A DNA stretch of 64,000 nucleotides from NCBI RefSeq assembly GCF_026870155.1, contig NZ_CP113975.1:5251961-5315960 (forward strand), written 5' to 3'. The translations under genes and the position numbers were made by a program. The notes below the pieces were generated by a model. That model did not search any database and was not told the origin of the DNA. It was given only the letters and a program-made list of their open reading frames with translations. Every line of letters begins with the position of its first letter. Position 1 is the first letter of the stretch. Source of the stretch: Flavobacterium marginilacus. GTDB taxonomy: Bacteria; Bacteroidota; Bacteroidia; Flavobacteriales; Flavobacteriaceae. Shown here in pieces: positions 43,794-51,553 of this stretch.

Positions 43794-44015
43794 ATGAGAC
43801 AATTAACAGTAACAATTCCAGACGATTTTTATGAAACTTTTGTTAGTTTTTTCAAACATATCCCTAATGTTTCTATTAATGAAATAAAGGATGAAGTTCC
43901 GATCTGGCAACAGGAAATGGTTTTGGAACGTATGAAAAATGCTAAGCCAGAGGATTATAGAAGTTGGGAAGAAGTAAAGAAAGAACTGGATAAAAAATGG
44001 AATTTCAATGGATAA
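43794..44015 (+). CDS. Antitoxin of a RelE/ParE-type toxin-antitoxin pair
   Basis: A 73-residue protein. The N-terminal strand RQLTVTIPDDFYETFVSFFK is typical of ribbon-helix-helix-like antitoxins of this kind in Bacteroidota. A short charged C-terminal tail follows (AKPEDYRSWEEVKKELDKKW), which would wrap the toxin. It overlaps the toxin gene by 8 bases, the common translational coupling of such modules. It should bind its own promoter; no obvious palindrome was picked out. Confidence 0.8.
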   Translation: MRQLTVTIPDDFYETFVSFFKHIPNVSINEIKDEVPIWQQEMVLERMKNAKPEDYRSWEEVKKELDKKWNFNG

Positions 44016-44304
44016 ATATGCCATTGAAATGCTATTTTGGGCAGAACAAGATTTGAATGAAATTGCAATTTATTATAAAAATTTATCAAATGAATTGGGA
44101 GGTAAATTTTATATTGAAGTTAGAAATGCAATAGAATCTTTAAAAATCAATCCTTATTATCAGATTGATTCTGATAAATTAAGAAAAATTCATCTTCAAA
44201 AATTTCCTTATAAAATTTATTTTAGGGTTGATGAAGAAAATAAAATTGTATATATAGAAGCAATAATTAATGACTATTTATTGCCTTTTTCAAGAAAAAA
44301 ATAA
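44008..44304 (+). CDS. RelE/ParE-superfamily toxin
   Basis: A 98-residue protein with the ParE plan: YAIEMLFWAEQDLNEIAIYY (first helix with the alpha-hairpin), EVRNAIESLKINPYYQIDSD, RKIHLQKFPYKIYFRVDEEN and IVYIEAIINDYLLP. The Arg in IYFRVDEE and the preceding FPYKI strand are the conserved core. It is paired with the upstream antitoxin. It ends 4 bases before folB, so the module sits inside the spacer of two housekeeping genes and may be co-transcribed with folB. Confidence 0.85.
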   Translation: MDKYAIEMLFWAEQDLNEIAIYYKNLSNELGGKFYIEVRNAIESLKINPYYQIDSDKLRKIHLQKFPYKIYFRVDEENKIVYIEAIINDYLLPFSRKK

Positions 44305-44308
44305 AAAA

Positions 44309-44680
44309 ATGGGCATCATAAAATTAAAAAATATACGCACTTTCTCGTACCATGGCTGTTTGATAGAAGAAGGAAAAATAGGATCCGATTATAGTGTTGA
44401 TTTAGAAATAAGCACCAATTTGAAACAATCTTCCGAATCCGATAACTTGAAAGATACTGTAGATTATGTACATTTAAACAAGATTGTGGTAGAGGAAATG
44501 GCTATCCGATCGAATTTACTGGAACATGTAGCCAAAAGAATTATCGATAGAGCGTTGGCTGAACTCGAAACGGTTTCAAGAATTAAAATAGCTGTTTCAA
44601 AAATAAATCCTCCTATTGGCGGTGATGTTGAAGCTGTTACAATTGAAATGGAAGAAGAGCGAAATTTTAAATTATATTAA
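44309..44680 (+). CDS. folB: Dihydroneopterin aldolase
   Basis: A 123-residue enzyme of folate synthesis that cleaves dihydroneopterin to hydroxymethyl-dihydropterin and glycolaldehyde. It starts MGIIKLKNIRTFSYHGCLIE with the substrate-binding YHG and the following Glu (EEGKIG). DTVDYVHLNKIVVEEMAIRS carries the second ligand set. The catalytic Lys is in RIKIAVSKINPPIGGDVE. ATG 44309 gives the family N-terminus; the frame extends upstream to 44270 without support. It is translated right after the toxin gene. Confidence 0.93.
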   Translation: MGIIKLKNIRTFSYHGCLIEEGKIGSDYSVDLEISTNLKQSSESDNLKDTVDYVHLNKIVVEEMAIRSNLLEHVAKRIIDRALAELETVSRIKIAVSKINPPIGGDVEAVTIEMEEERNFKLY

Positions 44681-44761
44681 AACTTATAAAAAAATAAAAA
44701 AGTTTACTTTATACTTTTAAACTTTAAAATTTTAAGTTACTTTTGCCAACCGTTAATGAAT

Positions 44762-44832
44762 GGCGTCGTGGCCGAGCGGCTAGGCTGGGCTCTGCAAAAG
44801 CTCCTACTCCGGTTCGAATCCGGACGATGCCT
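44762..44832 (+). tRNA. tRNA-Cys (GCA)
   Basis: A 71-base cloverleaf. Acceptor stem GGCGTCG with CGATGCC (one G-T pair). Anticodon stem GGGCT/AGCTC around loop CTGCAAA with anticodon GCA. T-arm TCCGG-TTCGAAT-CCGGA. Discriminator base T/U, usual for tRNA-Cys. CCA is not encoded. TACTTTTG at 44738-44745 is a candidate -7 box. Confidence 0.97.
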
Positions 44833-44836
44833 CAAG

Positions 44837-44866
44837 AACCTCTAAAGCAATTTAGAGGTTTTTTTA
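44837..44866 (+). terminator. tRNA-Cys terminator
   Basis: AACCTCTAAA (44837-44846) pairs with TTTAGAGGTT (44851-44860), then T-run. Confidence 0.95.
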
Positions 44867-44976
44867 TGGCTAATTTTTAGAAAAAATTAAGTAAAGTTTA
44901 TGTTCTAATCAAGACGATGCCAAAAGAAGAGAGATACATTTCTGTATCTATTTTTTAAACCATAATTTAAAAATTT

Positions 44977-45042
44977 TGAACCATTAAGATATTAAGTTTC
45001 ATTAAGTAGCTAGCTTAATTTTCTTAATATCTTAATGGTTCA
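44977..45042. repeat. 20-bp perfect inverted repeat (AACCATTAAGATATTAAG family)
   Basis: Arms 44977-44996 and 45023-45042 are exact complements. The loop contains a further near-palindrome (ATTAAG...CTTAAT), so nearly all 66 bases can fold. It looks like a dispersed intergenic palindrome. Confidence 0.8.
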
Positions 45043-45074
45043 AAAAAAAAGGAACTGTTTAGGTTCCTTTTTTA
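45043..45074 (-). terminator. Terminator of the LysE-family gene
   Basis: AAAAAGGAAC pairs with GTTCCTTTTT. On the minus strand it ends in a T-run, 15 bases after the stop at 45089. Confidence 0.85.
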
Positions 45075-45088
45075 TAATTTCTTTTAAA

Positions 45089-45766
45089 CTACTTTTCTAT
45101 CTTCTCAAAAGCTTTTTTAACCATTTGCTTTTCCTCAGGAAAACAGCCTTGAATGATTAATGCGAAACCAAAAATCATTAGTACAATACTAATTCCTCTT
45201 TTGATTTTATAGATATTCGTTGGTGTCATTTTGTGTTTTAATTGTTTTGCCAACGATATTTTAATACAATCTATTCCAAGATACGTAAGGATCACGGAGA
45301 TAAAAAAGGTAAGCATTCTTGAGGTTTCCATTTCTAATTTTGGTCCTACAGAAATAATTACAGCCAGCCAAAAACCAAGAACGCCAATATTGATAATATT
45401 TAGAAAAAAACCTTTCAGAAAAAGTCCAACATAATTTTTTTTAATAATCTCGTTATCGATGGTTTTTGTGTTAACTCTTTTTTCTTTTTTTATTCCTAAA
45501 AACGAAATAAAACCATAAGCCATCATAATAAAACCTCCAAAAATAAACAGCGAAGAGTTATCATTTAGACTTTGGATCAGTCTGTAACTTCCTAAATAAG
45601 CAATTGTTATAAAAAAAACATCTCCTAAAACAACACCTAAATCAAAAACTAAAGCGGCTCTGAATCCTTTAATTATACTGGTTTCAATCAGAATAAAAAA
45701 AACGGGGCCAATCATAAAACTTAATAATACTCCCCACGGAATACCTGTCAAAATATCGTTTATCAT
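45089..45766 (-). CDS. LysE-family exporter
   Basis: A 225-residue inner-membrane protein with six predicted helices. The LysE/RhtB signature is at the start: GIPWGVLLSFMIGPVFFILI then ETSIIKGFRAALVFDLGVVL with the conserved G-x-x-x-G-x-x-x-G-D region (VVLGDVFFITIAYLGSYRL). The rest fits the family (GFFLNIINIGVLGFWLAVI, with the NP motif replaced by NI). Such proteins export amino acids or small amphipathic metabolites. The substrate is unknown. It is followed by its own terminator. Confidence 0.85.
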   Translation of the reverse strand: MINDILTGIPWGVLLSFMIGPVFFILIETSIIKGFRAALVFDLGVVLGDVFFITIAYLGSYRLIQSLNDNSSLFIFGGFIMMAYGFISFLGIKKEKRVNTKTIDNEIIKKNYVGLFLKGFFLNIINIGVLGFWLAVIISVGPKLEMETSRMLTFFISVILTYLGIDCIKISLAKQLKHKMTPTNIYKIKRGISIVLMIFGFALIIQGCFPEEKQMVKKAFEKIEK

Positions 45767-45800
45767 TAAAAAATGACTTTAAAAATTGGTTACAAATTTA

Positions 45801-46466
45801 CTATTTCTGAACTATTGTTCCTCCCATAAAAGTTTCCTGTTTTATTTCTTTTGGCTTGCCATAAATAAAAATAGTACCTCCGGCTTTTATTTTTGCATCA
45901 ACAAGAGAGCTGGCTCTTACATCAGCGCTTCCTCCTGCTGATAAACTGACAGTGGTTTGTGAAGTTTCTAAATCTCCAGCTTCTAAAATTCCTCCAGAAT
46001 TAATCAAAACCTTTTGAGTGACTGCTTTACCTTTAACTTTGATAATTCCTCCTGAATACGCTTTAATTTCAGCTTTATCGACATCTAAACTAACATTTAT
46101 CTTAGCACCTTCTTGAGCACCTAACAAAAAAGAAGTTTGTTTAAAAGTATCAGTACAAATTACGTTACTTCCTTCATTGGCATCAATGCTCTGGATTCTT
46201 TTGAAGTATAATGTCACTTTTGCTTCGTCACCAGACATTATTTTGGTCAATGGCATTCTTATTTTTAAAAGCCCGTTTTTATTAACAACTTCAACCTTAC
46301 TTTGGCTTGTTCCTGTAATAACTACTTTATTTTCGGAAGAAGCGACTAAAGTAACACTCAGTTTATCAAACACTTTTACATCATCAAAATCCTTAAGTTC
46401 TATAGTCGTTTGTGCAAAAGAGAATTTTGCTAAAAACACAAAACTTATTAAAATTATCCTTTTCAT
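45801..46466 (-). CDS. DUF2807 (head GIN-type) secreted protein
   Basis: A 221-residue protein with a clear signal peptide (MKRIILISFVFLAKFSFAQ). The rest is a repetitive beta-helix-like DUF2807 domain. The pattern is built of short strands separated by G/S/N turns: VLINSGGILEAGDLETSQTT and VSLSAGGSADVRASSLVDAK, ending IFIYGKPKEIKQETFMGGTI. These proteins are common, single-copy surface or periplasmic proteins of Bacteroidota with no known activity. It is a separate unit from the LysE gene, 34 bases away on the same strand. Confidence 0.85.
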   Translation of the reverse strand: MKRIILISFVFLAKFSFAQTTIELKDFDDVKVFDKLSVTLVASSENKVVITGTSQSKVEVVNKNGLLKIRMPLTKIMSGDEAKVTLYFKRIQSIDANEGSNVICTDTFKQTSFLLGAQEGAKINVSLDVDKAEIKAYSGGIIKVKGKAVTQKVLINSGGILEAGDLETSQTTVSLSAGGSADVRASSLVDAKIKAGGTIFIYGKPKEIKQETFMGGTIVQK

Positions 46467-46572
46467 GTTTTAAAAATTAATTGTTAGTAAAAATTCTAAG
46501 TTACTAAACTACAAAGTTTTTAATCTTAGGAACTTAGCAGCTTTGAAACTTAGCAACTATTTAAAAAAAAAC

Positions 46573-48753
46573 TTATTCGTTTCTTTTAATAAAATTGAAA
46601 TCCAATTGTTTTTTAACCAAATCCGCGTTTTTGACTTTAACGTAAATCTCATCACCCAATTGCAGTAATCTATTGGAATTAGCACCTACCAAAGCATACT
46701 GTTTTTCATCAAAAGTATAGTAATCTTCTTTTATATCTCGGGTTCTCACCATTCCTTCACATTTATTTTCGATGATTTCAACATAAATTCCCCATTCAGT
46801 AACACCCGAAATAACACCCAAAAACTCCTGATCCTGATGATTCTGCATGTATTTAACCTGCATGTATTTTATAGAATCTCTTTCGGCATTAGTAGCCAAA
46901 CCTTCCATTGTTGATGAATGCAGACATTTGGTTTCATACTCTTCTTCATCTACCGATTTACCACCATCCAAATAAAACTGCAGTAAACGATGAACCATAA
47001 CATCGGGATAACGACGAATTGGCGAAGTGAAATGTGAATAATAATCAAATGCTAATCCGTAATGGCCAATATTATCCGTAGAATATTTGGCTTTGCTCAT
47101 CGATCGAATAGCCAGAGTATCAATTAAATTCTGCTCTTTTTTGCCATTAACATCAACCATAAGCTGATTCAACGATTTTGAAATATCGCCTTTATTTCTG
47201 AAATCAATTTTATAACCAAACTTAGCAATCACATTCTGCATTGCAATTAATTTGTCTTCATTGGGTTCATCATGAATTCTGTAAATGAACGTTTTCTTTT
47301 GTTTTCCAATGAATTCTGCCACTTTTCTATTGGCTAATAACATAAATTCTTCAATCAGATGATTGGCATCTTTTGAGACTTTGAAGTAAACTCCTTCCGG
47401 TTCTCCTTCTTGATCTAAGTTGAATTTTACTTCTACTTTATCAAAAGAAATAGCACCTTCATTCATTCTTTTTCTTCTAAAAATCTTCGCTAATTGATCC
47501 ATTTTCAAAGTTGCTTCGACGATTTCATCCGAAACAACATAAGAATTTCCGGTAATCGAAATTTCAACAGGAATTGTATTGTCTTTATTTTCAATAATAT
47601 ATTGCGCTTCTTCGTAAGCAAAACGCTGGTCTGAAAAAATAACCGTTCTTCCAAACCATTGATTGACAACCTGACATTTTTCAGTAATTTCAAATATCGC
47701 CGAGAACGTATATTTCTCTTCCTGAGGACGCAATGAACAGGCAAAATTAGAAAGCACTTCAGGCAACATTGGCACTACCCTATCCACCAAATAAACCGAC
47801 GTAGCACGCTGATATGCTTCATCATCAAGGATAGTTCCTTCTTCCAGATAATGAGAAACATCGGCAATGTGTACACCAATTTCGTAATTCCCATTTTCTA
47901 ATTTTTTGAAAGACAAAGCATCATCAAAATCTTTTGCATCTTTCGGGTCAATCGTAAAAGTCAGCGTATCGCGCATATCACGACGTTTTGCAATTTCACT
48001 TTCTGAAATCGAAGTATCAATTTTTTGCGCATACGTTTCCACTTCAATAGGAAACTCTGCAGGCAGACCATATTCAGCAAGAATAGCATGAATTTCAGTA
48101 TCGTGTTCTCCTGGTTTTCCAAGTACTTTTACCACTTTTCCAAACGGACTGTCGGCTCTCGCCGGCCAATCTTCTATATGAACCAAAACAACATCTCCTT
48201 GTTCAGCCTCCCCTATTTTATCTTTTGGAATAAAAATATCCGTATACATTTTTGGATTCGCAGTCGAAACAAAAGAGAAATTCTTCTGAATATCAATCAC
48301 TCCAACGAAATCAGTTTTGTATCTTTCGATAACTTCAATAACCTCACCTTCAGCCCTTCTGCCGCTTCTTTTGTTATAAACATACACTTTTACGGTATCT
48401 TTATCCAAGGCGTGATTCAGATTATTGGATGGAATAAAAACATCTTCTTCAAATTCAGGACAAATGAAATAGGCACTTTTTCGGCCTGTCATATCAATTG
48501 TTCCTTCGTAATATTCTCTGCTGGTGGCTTTTATTAAATATTTTCCAGGTTCGGTTTCTATAATTTTTTTGGAAGAAGCCAAAATCTTCAGATCTTTTAT
48601 AATCTGATTACGGCTTTGCGTATCATCCAATTCTAATTTCGAAGCTATTTGTTTGTAGTTAAAGGCTTTATTGGCACTTTGCGATAATATTTTTATAATT
48701 TTATCCGAGAAATCTTTATCTTTCTTAATCGGCTTTCTTAATCTTTTACCCAT
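46573..48753 (-). CDS. rnr: Ribonuclease R
   Basis: A 726-residue 3'-5' exoribonuclease that degrades structured RNA. The N-terminal winged helix (DKIIKILSQSANKAFNYKQI) and cold-shock domains precede the RNB catalytic domain. That domain has TIDPKDAKDFDDALSFKKLE near residue 265 carrying the metal-binding Asp residues, ADVSHYLEEG, and FASPIRRYPD-type FTSPIRRYPDVMVHRLLQFY near 585. The C-terminal S1 domain reads LGVISGVTEWGIYVEIIENK. Length matches the family. It is transcribed divergently from the DUF2007 gene; gene orientation flips here. Confidence 0.97.
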   Translation of the reverse strand: MGKRLRKPIKKDKDFSDKIIKILSQSANKAFNYKQIASKLELDDTQSRNQIIKDLKILASSKKIIETEPGKYLIKATSREYYEGTIDMTGRKSAYFICPEFEEDVFIPSNNLNHALDKDTVKVYVYNKRSGRRAEGEVIEVIERYKTDFVGVIDIQKNFSFVSTANPKMYTDIFIPKDKIGEAEQGDVVLVHIEDWPARADSPFGKVVKVLGKPGEHDTEIHAILAEYGLPAEFPIEVETYAQKIDTSISESEIAKRRDMRDTLTFTIDPKDAKDFDDALSFKKLENGNYEIGVHIADVSHYLEEGTILDDEAYQRATSVYLVDRVVPMLPEVLSNFACSLRPQEEKYTFSAIFEITEKCQVVNQWFGRTVIFSDQRFAYEEAQYIIENKDNTIPVEISITGNSYVVSDEIVEATLKMDQLAKIFRRKRMNEGAISFDKVEVKFNLDQEGEPEGVYFKVSKDANHLIEEFMLLANRKVAEFIGKQKKTFIYRIHDEPNEDKLIAMQNVIAKFGYKIDFRNKGDISKSLNQLMVDVNGKKEQNLIDTLAIRSMSKAKYSTDNIGHYGLAFDYYSHFTSPIRRYPDVMVHRLLQFYLDGGKSVDEEEYETKCLHSSTMEGLATNAERDSIKYMQVKYMQNHQDQEFLGVISGVTEWGIYVEIIENKCEGMVRTRDIKEDYYTFDEKQYALVGANSNRLLQLGDEIYVKVKNADLVKKQLDFNFIKRNE

Positions 48754-48859
48754 GTATCTTTTCTTAAATGCCTAAAATTACGAAATTGTATTCACTATTC
48801 CGTATTCCAAAAGAGTTTTAAACTAATAATAACTTCATTACATTTATAAAAAATTCTAA

Positions 48860-49093
48860 ATGAAAGGCTTTAAAACAATTGCTGTTTTCAATTATCAGCA
48901 TGAAATTGTGGTACTTAAACACATTTTGGATCAGGAGGAAATTCATTATTTTTTTGAAAACGAAAACATTGTCTCCATTGATCCGCTGGCAAGCTTTGCC
49001 TTCGGAGGCATACAGCTCAAGGTACATCCAAACGATTTTGAACAAGTTCAGGAAATTCTCGACAATTTGAATCCAAAACTTTCCATCGTTTAG
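48860..49093 (+). CDS. DUF2007-family small protein (putative signal-transducing)
   Basis: A 77-residue protein. KTIAVFNYQHEIVVLKHILD, then EEIHYFFENENIVSIDPLAS and GGIQLKVHPNDFEQVQEILD match the DUF2007 fold, which has a beta-alpha-beta ACT-like shape. Homologues exist in most Bacteroidota, with no proven role. It stands alone between rnr and the 49.1-50.0 kb gap and is the first of the long plus-strand gene series. Confidence 0.85.
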   Translation: MKGFKTIAVFNYQHEIVVLKHILDQEEIHYFFENENIVSIDPLASFAFGGIQLKVHPNDFEQVQEILDNLNPKLSIV

Positions 49094-49117
49094 AAAACTT
49101 CACAATTCAACTTTTTT

Positions 49118-49212
49118 TTGGGCGTGACCCTCCCGAAAAGGTCGGGTCGGGCTGTCCGTTCCCGCTTCCCGATGAAAAATCGGGAGAGCTCCACTTCCAT
49201 CCCTCACGCAAA
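49118..49212. repeat. GC-rich foldback element
   Basis: A 95-base GC-rich island in an otherwise AT-rich gap. It is bounded by GGGCGTGA on the left and TCACGC on the right (GCGTGA/TCACGC complementary). It contains ACCCTCCCGAAAAGGTCGGG and the stem TCCCGAT...ATCGGGA. The look is that of a dispersed non-coding repeat of flavobacteria. The T-run before it (49112-49118) suggests insertion beside a terminator. Confidence 0.65.
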
Positions 49213-49259
49213 TCCTGCAAAACAAGAACAGAAACAGTAAAAAAGAAACAACTTTTGAA

Positions 49260-49930
49260 GAAACAGAATATTTTAAATTTTTTTTTTGTTTTCAAATTTC
49301 AAAGTTGTCAACATATATTAAATACAACAAAAAGAAATTTTAAAATTTTAAAAAATATTTATGGTTATTATAGCTTGTTAATTGTTGCTATAAATTTTTA
49401 AAAAAATGCATTGAAATCAAGTTTTAGGTTTTTATCTTGAGTTATCAACAGTGTTATTTATATGTAAATTCCTGTCTTTTAAGATATTTTTAAAAATAGT
49501 TAACAACTGTTAATATTTCAAAATTGCGATAAATTGTAAATAAGTGTTTTTTATTTTCTTGTTCAAAAACTAAAATTTAGTATTGATAACTTTTCCAAAA
49601 ATTCCTCAAACTTTATTTGGTTTTTAAAAACAGGTTTTGGATTACATAATTTTTTGAAACAAACTAAAAAAACTTCTAAAATTCTTTTCAAAGTTATAAA
49701 CATTTTGTGTTAATTTAAGGTTAACTGAATATCAAGTAGTTACATTTTGGTATTAACATGATAAAAAATTAACATTATAATTACATTCTCTTTACTGGTT
49801 TACAGCTTCTTATAAATAAGGAAATATGTTAATAACCTTCAAATTTTCTTATAATCAGCAAATTATAGCAGATTATAAAGTTTCTCTTTTTTTGTATTTC
49901 TTAATGTGTTAGTAATAGAAAGTGAAAAGG
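49260..49930. other. Candidate chromosomal replication origin region
   Basis: About 670 bases with no gene and very high AT content. TTATCAACA at 49442-49450 is one base off the DnaA box TTATCCACA. Looser matches occur nearby (TTGTCAACA near 49306, TTATAAACA near 49694). Gene direction switches here: mostly minus from 25 to 48.7 kb, almost all plus from 48.86 kb to the end. A parS cluster lies about 15 kb to the left. All of this fits an origin, but none of it is proof. Confidence 0.45.
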
Positions 49931-49934
49931 ATTT

Positions 49935-49968
49935 TTGTATGCTATCTTAAATAGAATGGTTAAATTTG
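49935..49968 (+). promoter_or_regulatory. Promoter TTG-N23-TAAATTTG of rpiB
   Basis: TTG 49935-49937 and TAAATTTG 49961-49968 lie 25 bases before the rpiB ATG. Confidence 0.65.
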
Positions 49969-49993
49969 TATTTTAAAAACTAATACAAAAAAA

Positions 49994-50422
49994 ATGAAAA
50001 TTTCAATAGGAAATGACCACGCCGGACCGGATTACAAAAAAGCAATTGTTCAATATTTAGAATCAAAAGGACATCAGGTTACTAATTATGGAACAGATAC
50101 AGAAGCATCTGTAGATTATCCAGATTTTGGACATCCAGTTGCGACAGATGTTGAAGAAGGAAAAGCTGATTTTGGAATCGTAATTTGTGGCAGCGGCAAC
50201 GGAATTGCAATGACTGTTAATAAACATGCCGGAGTTCGTGCAGGTTTGTGCTGGACTAAGGAAATTGCCTATTTGACCCGTTTACACAATAACGCTAATA
50301 TCGTAAGCATTCCAGCCCGTTATACTTCTATTCAGCAGGCAGTAGAGATTGTTGAAACTTTCTTGGAAACCGAATTTGAAGGAGGAAGACATCAAACCAG
50401 AGTTGATAAAATAAGCTGTTAA
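49994..50422 (+). CDS. rpiB: Ribose-5-phosphate isomerase B
   Basis: A 142-residue isomerase of the pentose phosphate pathway (ribose-5-P to ribulose-5-P). Family marks: ISIGNDHAGPDYKKAIVQYL at the start, DYPDFGHPVATDVEEGKADF, and the phosphate-binding loop GIVICGSGNGIAMTVNKHAG with GVRAGLCWTKEIAYLTRLHN. The active-site Cys sits in VICGSGNG. It is followed after 6 bases by the CDF transporter gene, so they probably share a message. Confidence 0.95.
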   Translation: MKISIGNDHAGPDYKKAIVQYLESKGHQVTNYGTDTEASVDYPDFGHPVATDVEEGKADFGIVICGSGNGIAMTVNKHAGVRAGLCWTKEIAYLTRLHNNANIVSIPARYTSIQQAVEIVETFLETEFEGGRHQTRVDKISC

Positions 50423-50428
50423 AATATT

Positions 50429-51346
50429 TTGGAACATCATCACGATCATAGCCACAGCCATCACCATCATGTAGAAGGTAAAAATCTGCTGTTTTCGATT
50501 GTATTGAATATTGTGATTACGGTAGCACAAGTTATTGGCGGAATTCTTTCAGGAAGTCTGGCTTTGCTGTCAGATGCCCTGCATAATTTTTCCGATGTAC
50601 TTTCTTTAGTATTTAGTTATGTAGCCCATAAATTATCCCGAAAAAAAGCTTCCAACGACCAAACTTTTGGTTACAAGCGAGCCGAATTGATAGCCGCTTT
50701 TATTAATGCAATGACTTTGATAATAGTGGCTTTGTTTTTGGTTTATGGAGCAGTAGAAAGGTTTTTCAATCCACAGCATATAGAATCAGGATTGGTGATT
50801 TGGATGTCAATTATAGGTATTGTTGCCAATGGTTTGTCAGTAATAATGCTAAAAAATGATGCCGACAAAAATCTGAATATGAAATCGGCTTATCTGCATT
50901 TGTTTACTGATATGATGGCTTCCATTGCTGTGTTAATAGGTGGTCTGCTGATGAAATATTTCCAATGGTTTTGGATTGACAGTTTATTAACTTTGATAAT
51001 TGCCATTTACCTGATAATCGTCGGTTTTGATCTGCTAAAAAAGTCAACACAAATGCTGATGCTTTTTACGCCAAGTCATCTTGATATTGATAGTATTATC
51101 AACGAAGTTCATAAAATTTCGGGAGTGCATAAACTGCACCATATTCATCTTTGGTATCTCAACGAAGAGGAATTACATCTCGAAGCACATCTCGACTGTT
51201 CCGAAGATATAAAAATGTCTGAGTTCAATGAACTTTTGGACAAAGTTGAACACGTTCTGTTCGAAAAATTTCATATTAATCACATTAATATTCAGCCGGA
51301 ATATAAAAAGGAGGAAGATTCCAAGGATTTCATCGTTCAGGATTAG
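50429..51346 (+). CDS. Cation diffusion facilitator (zinc-type) transporter
   Basis: A 305-residue exporter of divalent metals, most likely zinc by proton antiport. The N-terminus is His-rich (EHHHDHSHSHHHHVEGKN), a metal-gathering tail. Six membrane helices follow. The metal site is in helix II (LLSDALHNFSDVLSLVFSYV, HxxxD type) and helix V (LHLFTDMMASIAVLIGG). The C-terminal domain has GVHKLHHIHLWYLNEEELHL. The start codon appears to be TTG 50429, 6 bases after the rpiB stop; the His-tail follows at once and no ATG precedes it. Confidence 0.92.
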   Translation: MEHHHDHSHSHHHHVEGKNLLFSIVLNIVITVAQVIGGILSGSLALLSDALHNFSDVLSLVFSYVAHKLSRKKASNDQTFGYKRAELIAAFINAMTLIIVALFLVYGAVERFFNPQHIESGLVIWMSIIGIVANGLSVIMLKNDADKNLNMKSAYLHLFTDMMASIAVLIGGLLMKYFQWFWIDSLLTLIIAIYLIIVGFDLLKKSTQMLMLFTPSHLDIDSIINEVHKISGVHKLHHIHLWYLNEEELHLEAHLDCSEDIKMSEFNELLDKVEHVLFEKFHINHINIQPEYKKEEDSKDFIVQD

Positions 51347-51362
51347 GTTGTTTATTGAAAAA

Positions 51363-51426
51363 AAAAATCGCGGTGCTTCGCACCAATAATATTACAAAGC
51401 TGGTCAAAAAACTGGGCTTTTTTTGT
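51363..51426 (+). terminator. Weak hairpin pair after the CDF gene
   Basis: A small GGTGC-TTC-GCACC hairpin near 51372-51384 is followed by AAAGC...GCTTT (51396-51420) with a long T-run. A terminator is likely, though the second stem is short. Confidence 0.45.
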
Positions 51427-51433
51427 TTTCTAC

Positions 51434-51522
51434 TGACTGAATTAATGTTAATTTAGTCATCGCATTGACTGAATTGATGTTAATTTGGTCATCGTATTGA
51501 CTAAATTAACGTTTTTTAGTTA
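51434..51522. repeat. Three operator-like palindromes spaced exactly 32 bp apart
   Basis: Copies start at 51434, 51466 and 51498. Each begins TGACT(G/A)AATT and the first two end in TTAATTT(A/G)GTCA, so each unit is itself a palindrome of about 26 bp. The third is diverged in its right half and overlaps the promoter TTG. The 32-bp period is about three helical turns, putting all copies on one face of the DNA. Confidence 0.8.
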
Positions 51523-51528
51523 TATTTG
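51497..51528 (+). promoter_or_regulatory. Promoter TTG-N21-TATATTTG of the AAA_14 gene
   Basis: TTG 51497-51499 and TATATTTG 51521-51528. The ATG follows 25 bases later at 51554. The third palindrome spans the -33 to -7 interval, a typical repressor position. Confidence 0.75.
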
Positions 51529-51553
51529 CATTATGATTTTTAAATAATTAGAA

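Noticed and set aside
49107..49295. Minus-strand open frame across the GC-rich foldback (62 codons)
   Set aside because: The translation is repetitive Ser/Gly/Pro-rich and follows from the repeat element. No gene features.
51434..51522. CRISPR array or plasmid-type iterons
   Set aside because: Only three copies with 6-base gaps, each a palindrome overlapping a promoter. No spacers, cas genes or Rep protein. An operator array fits better.
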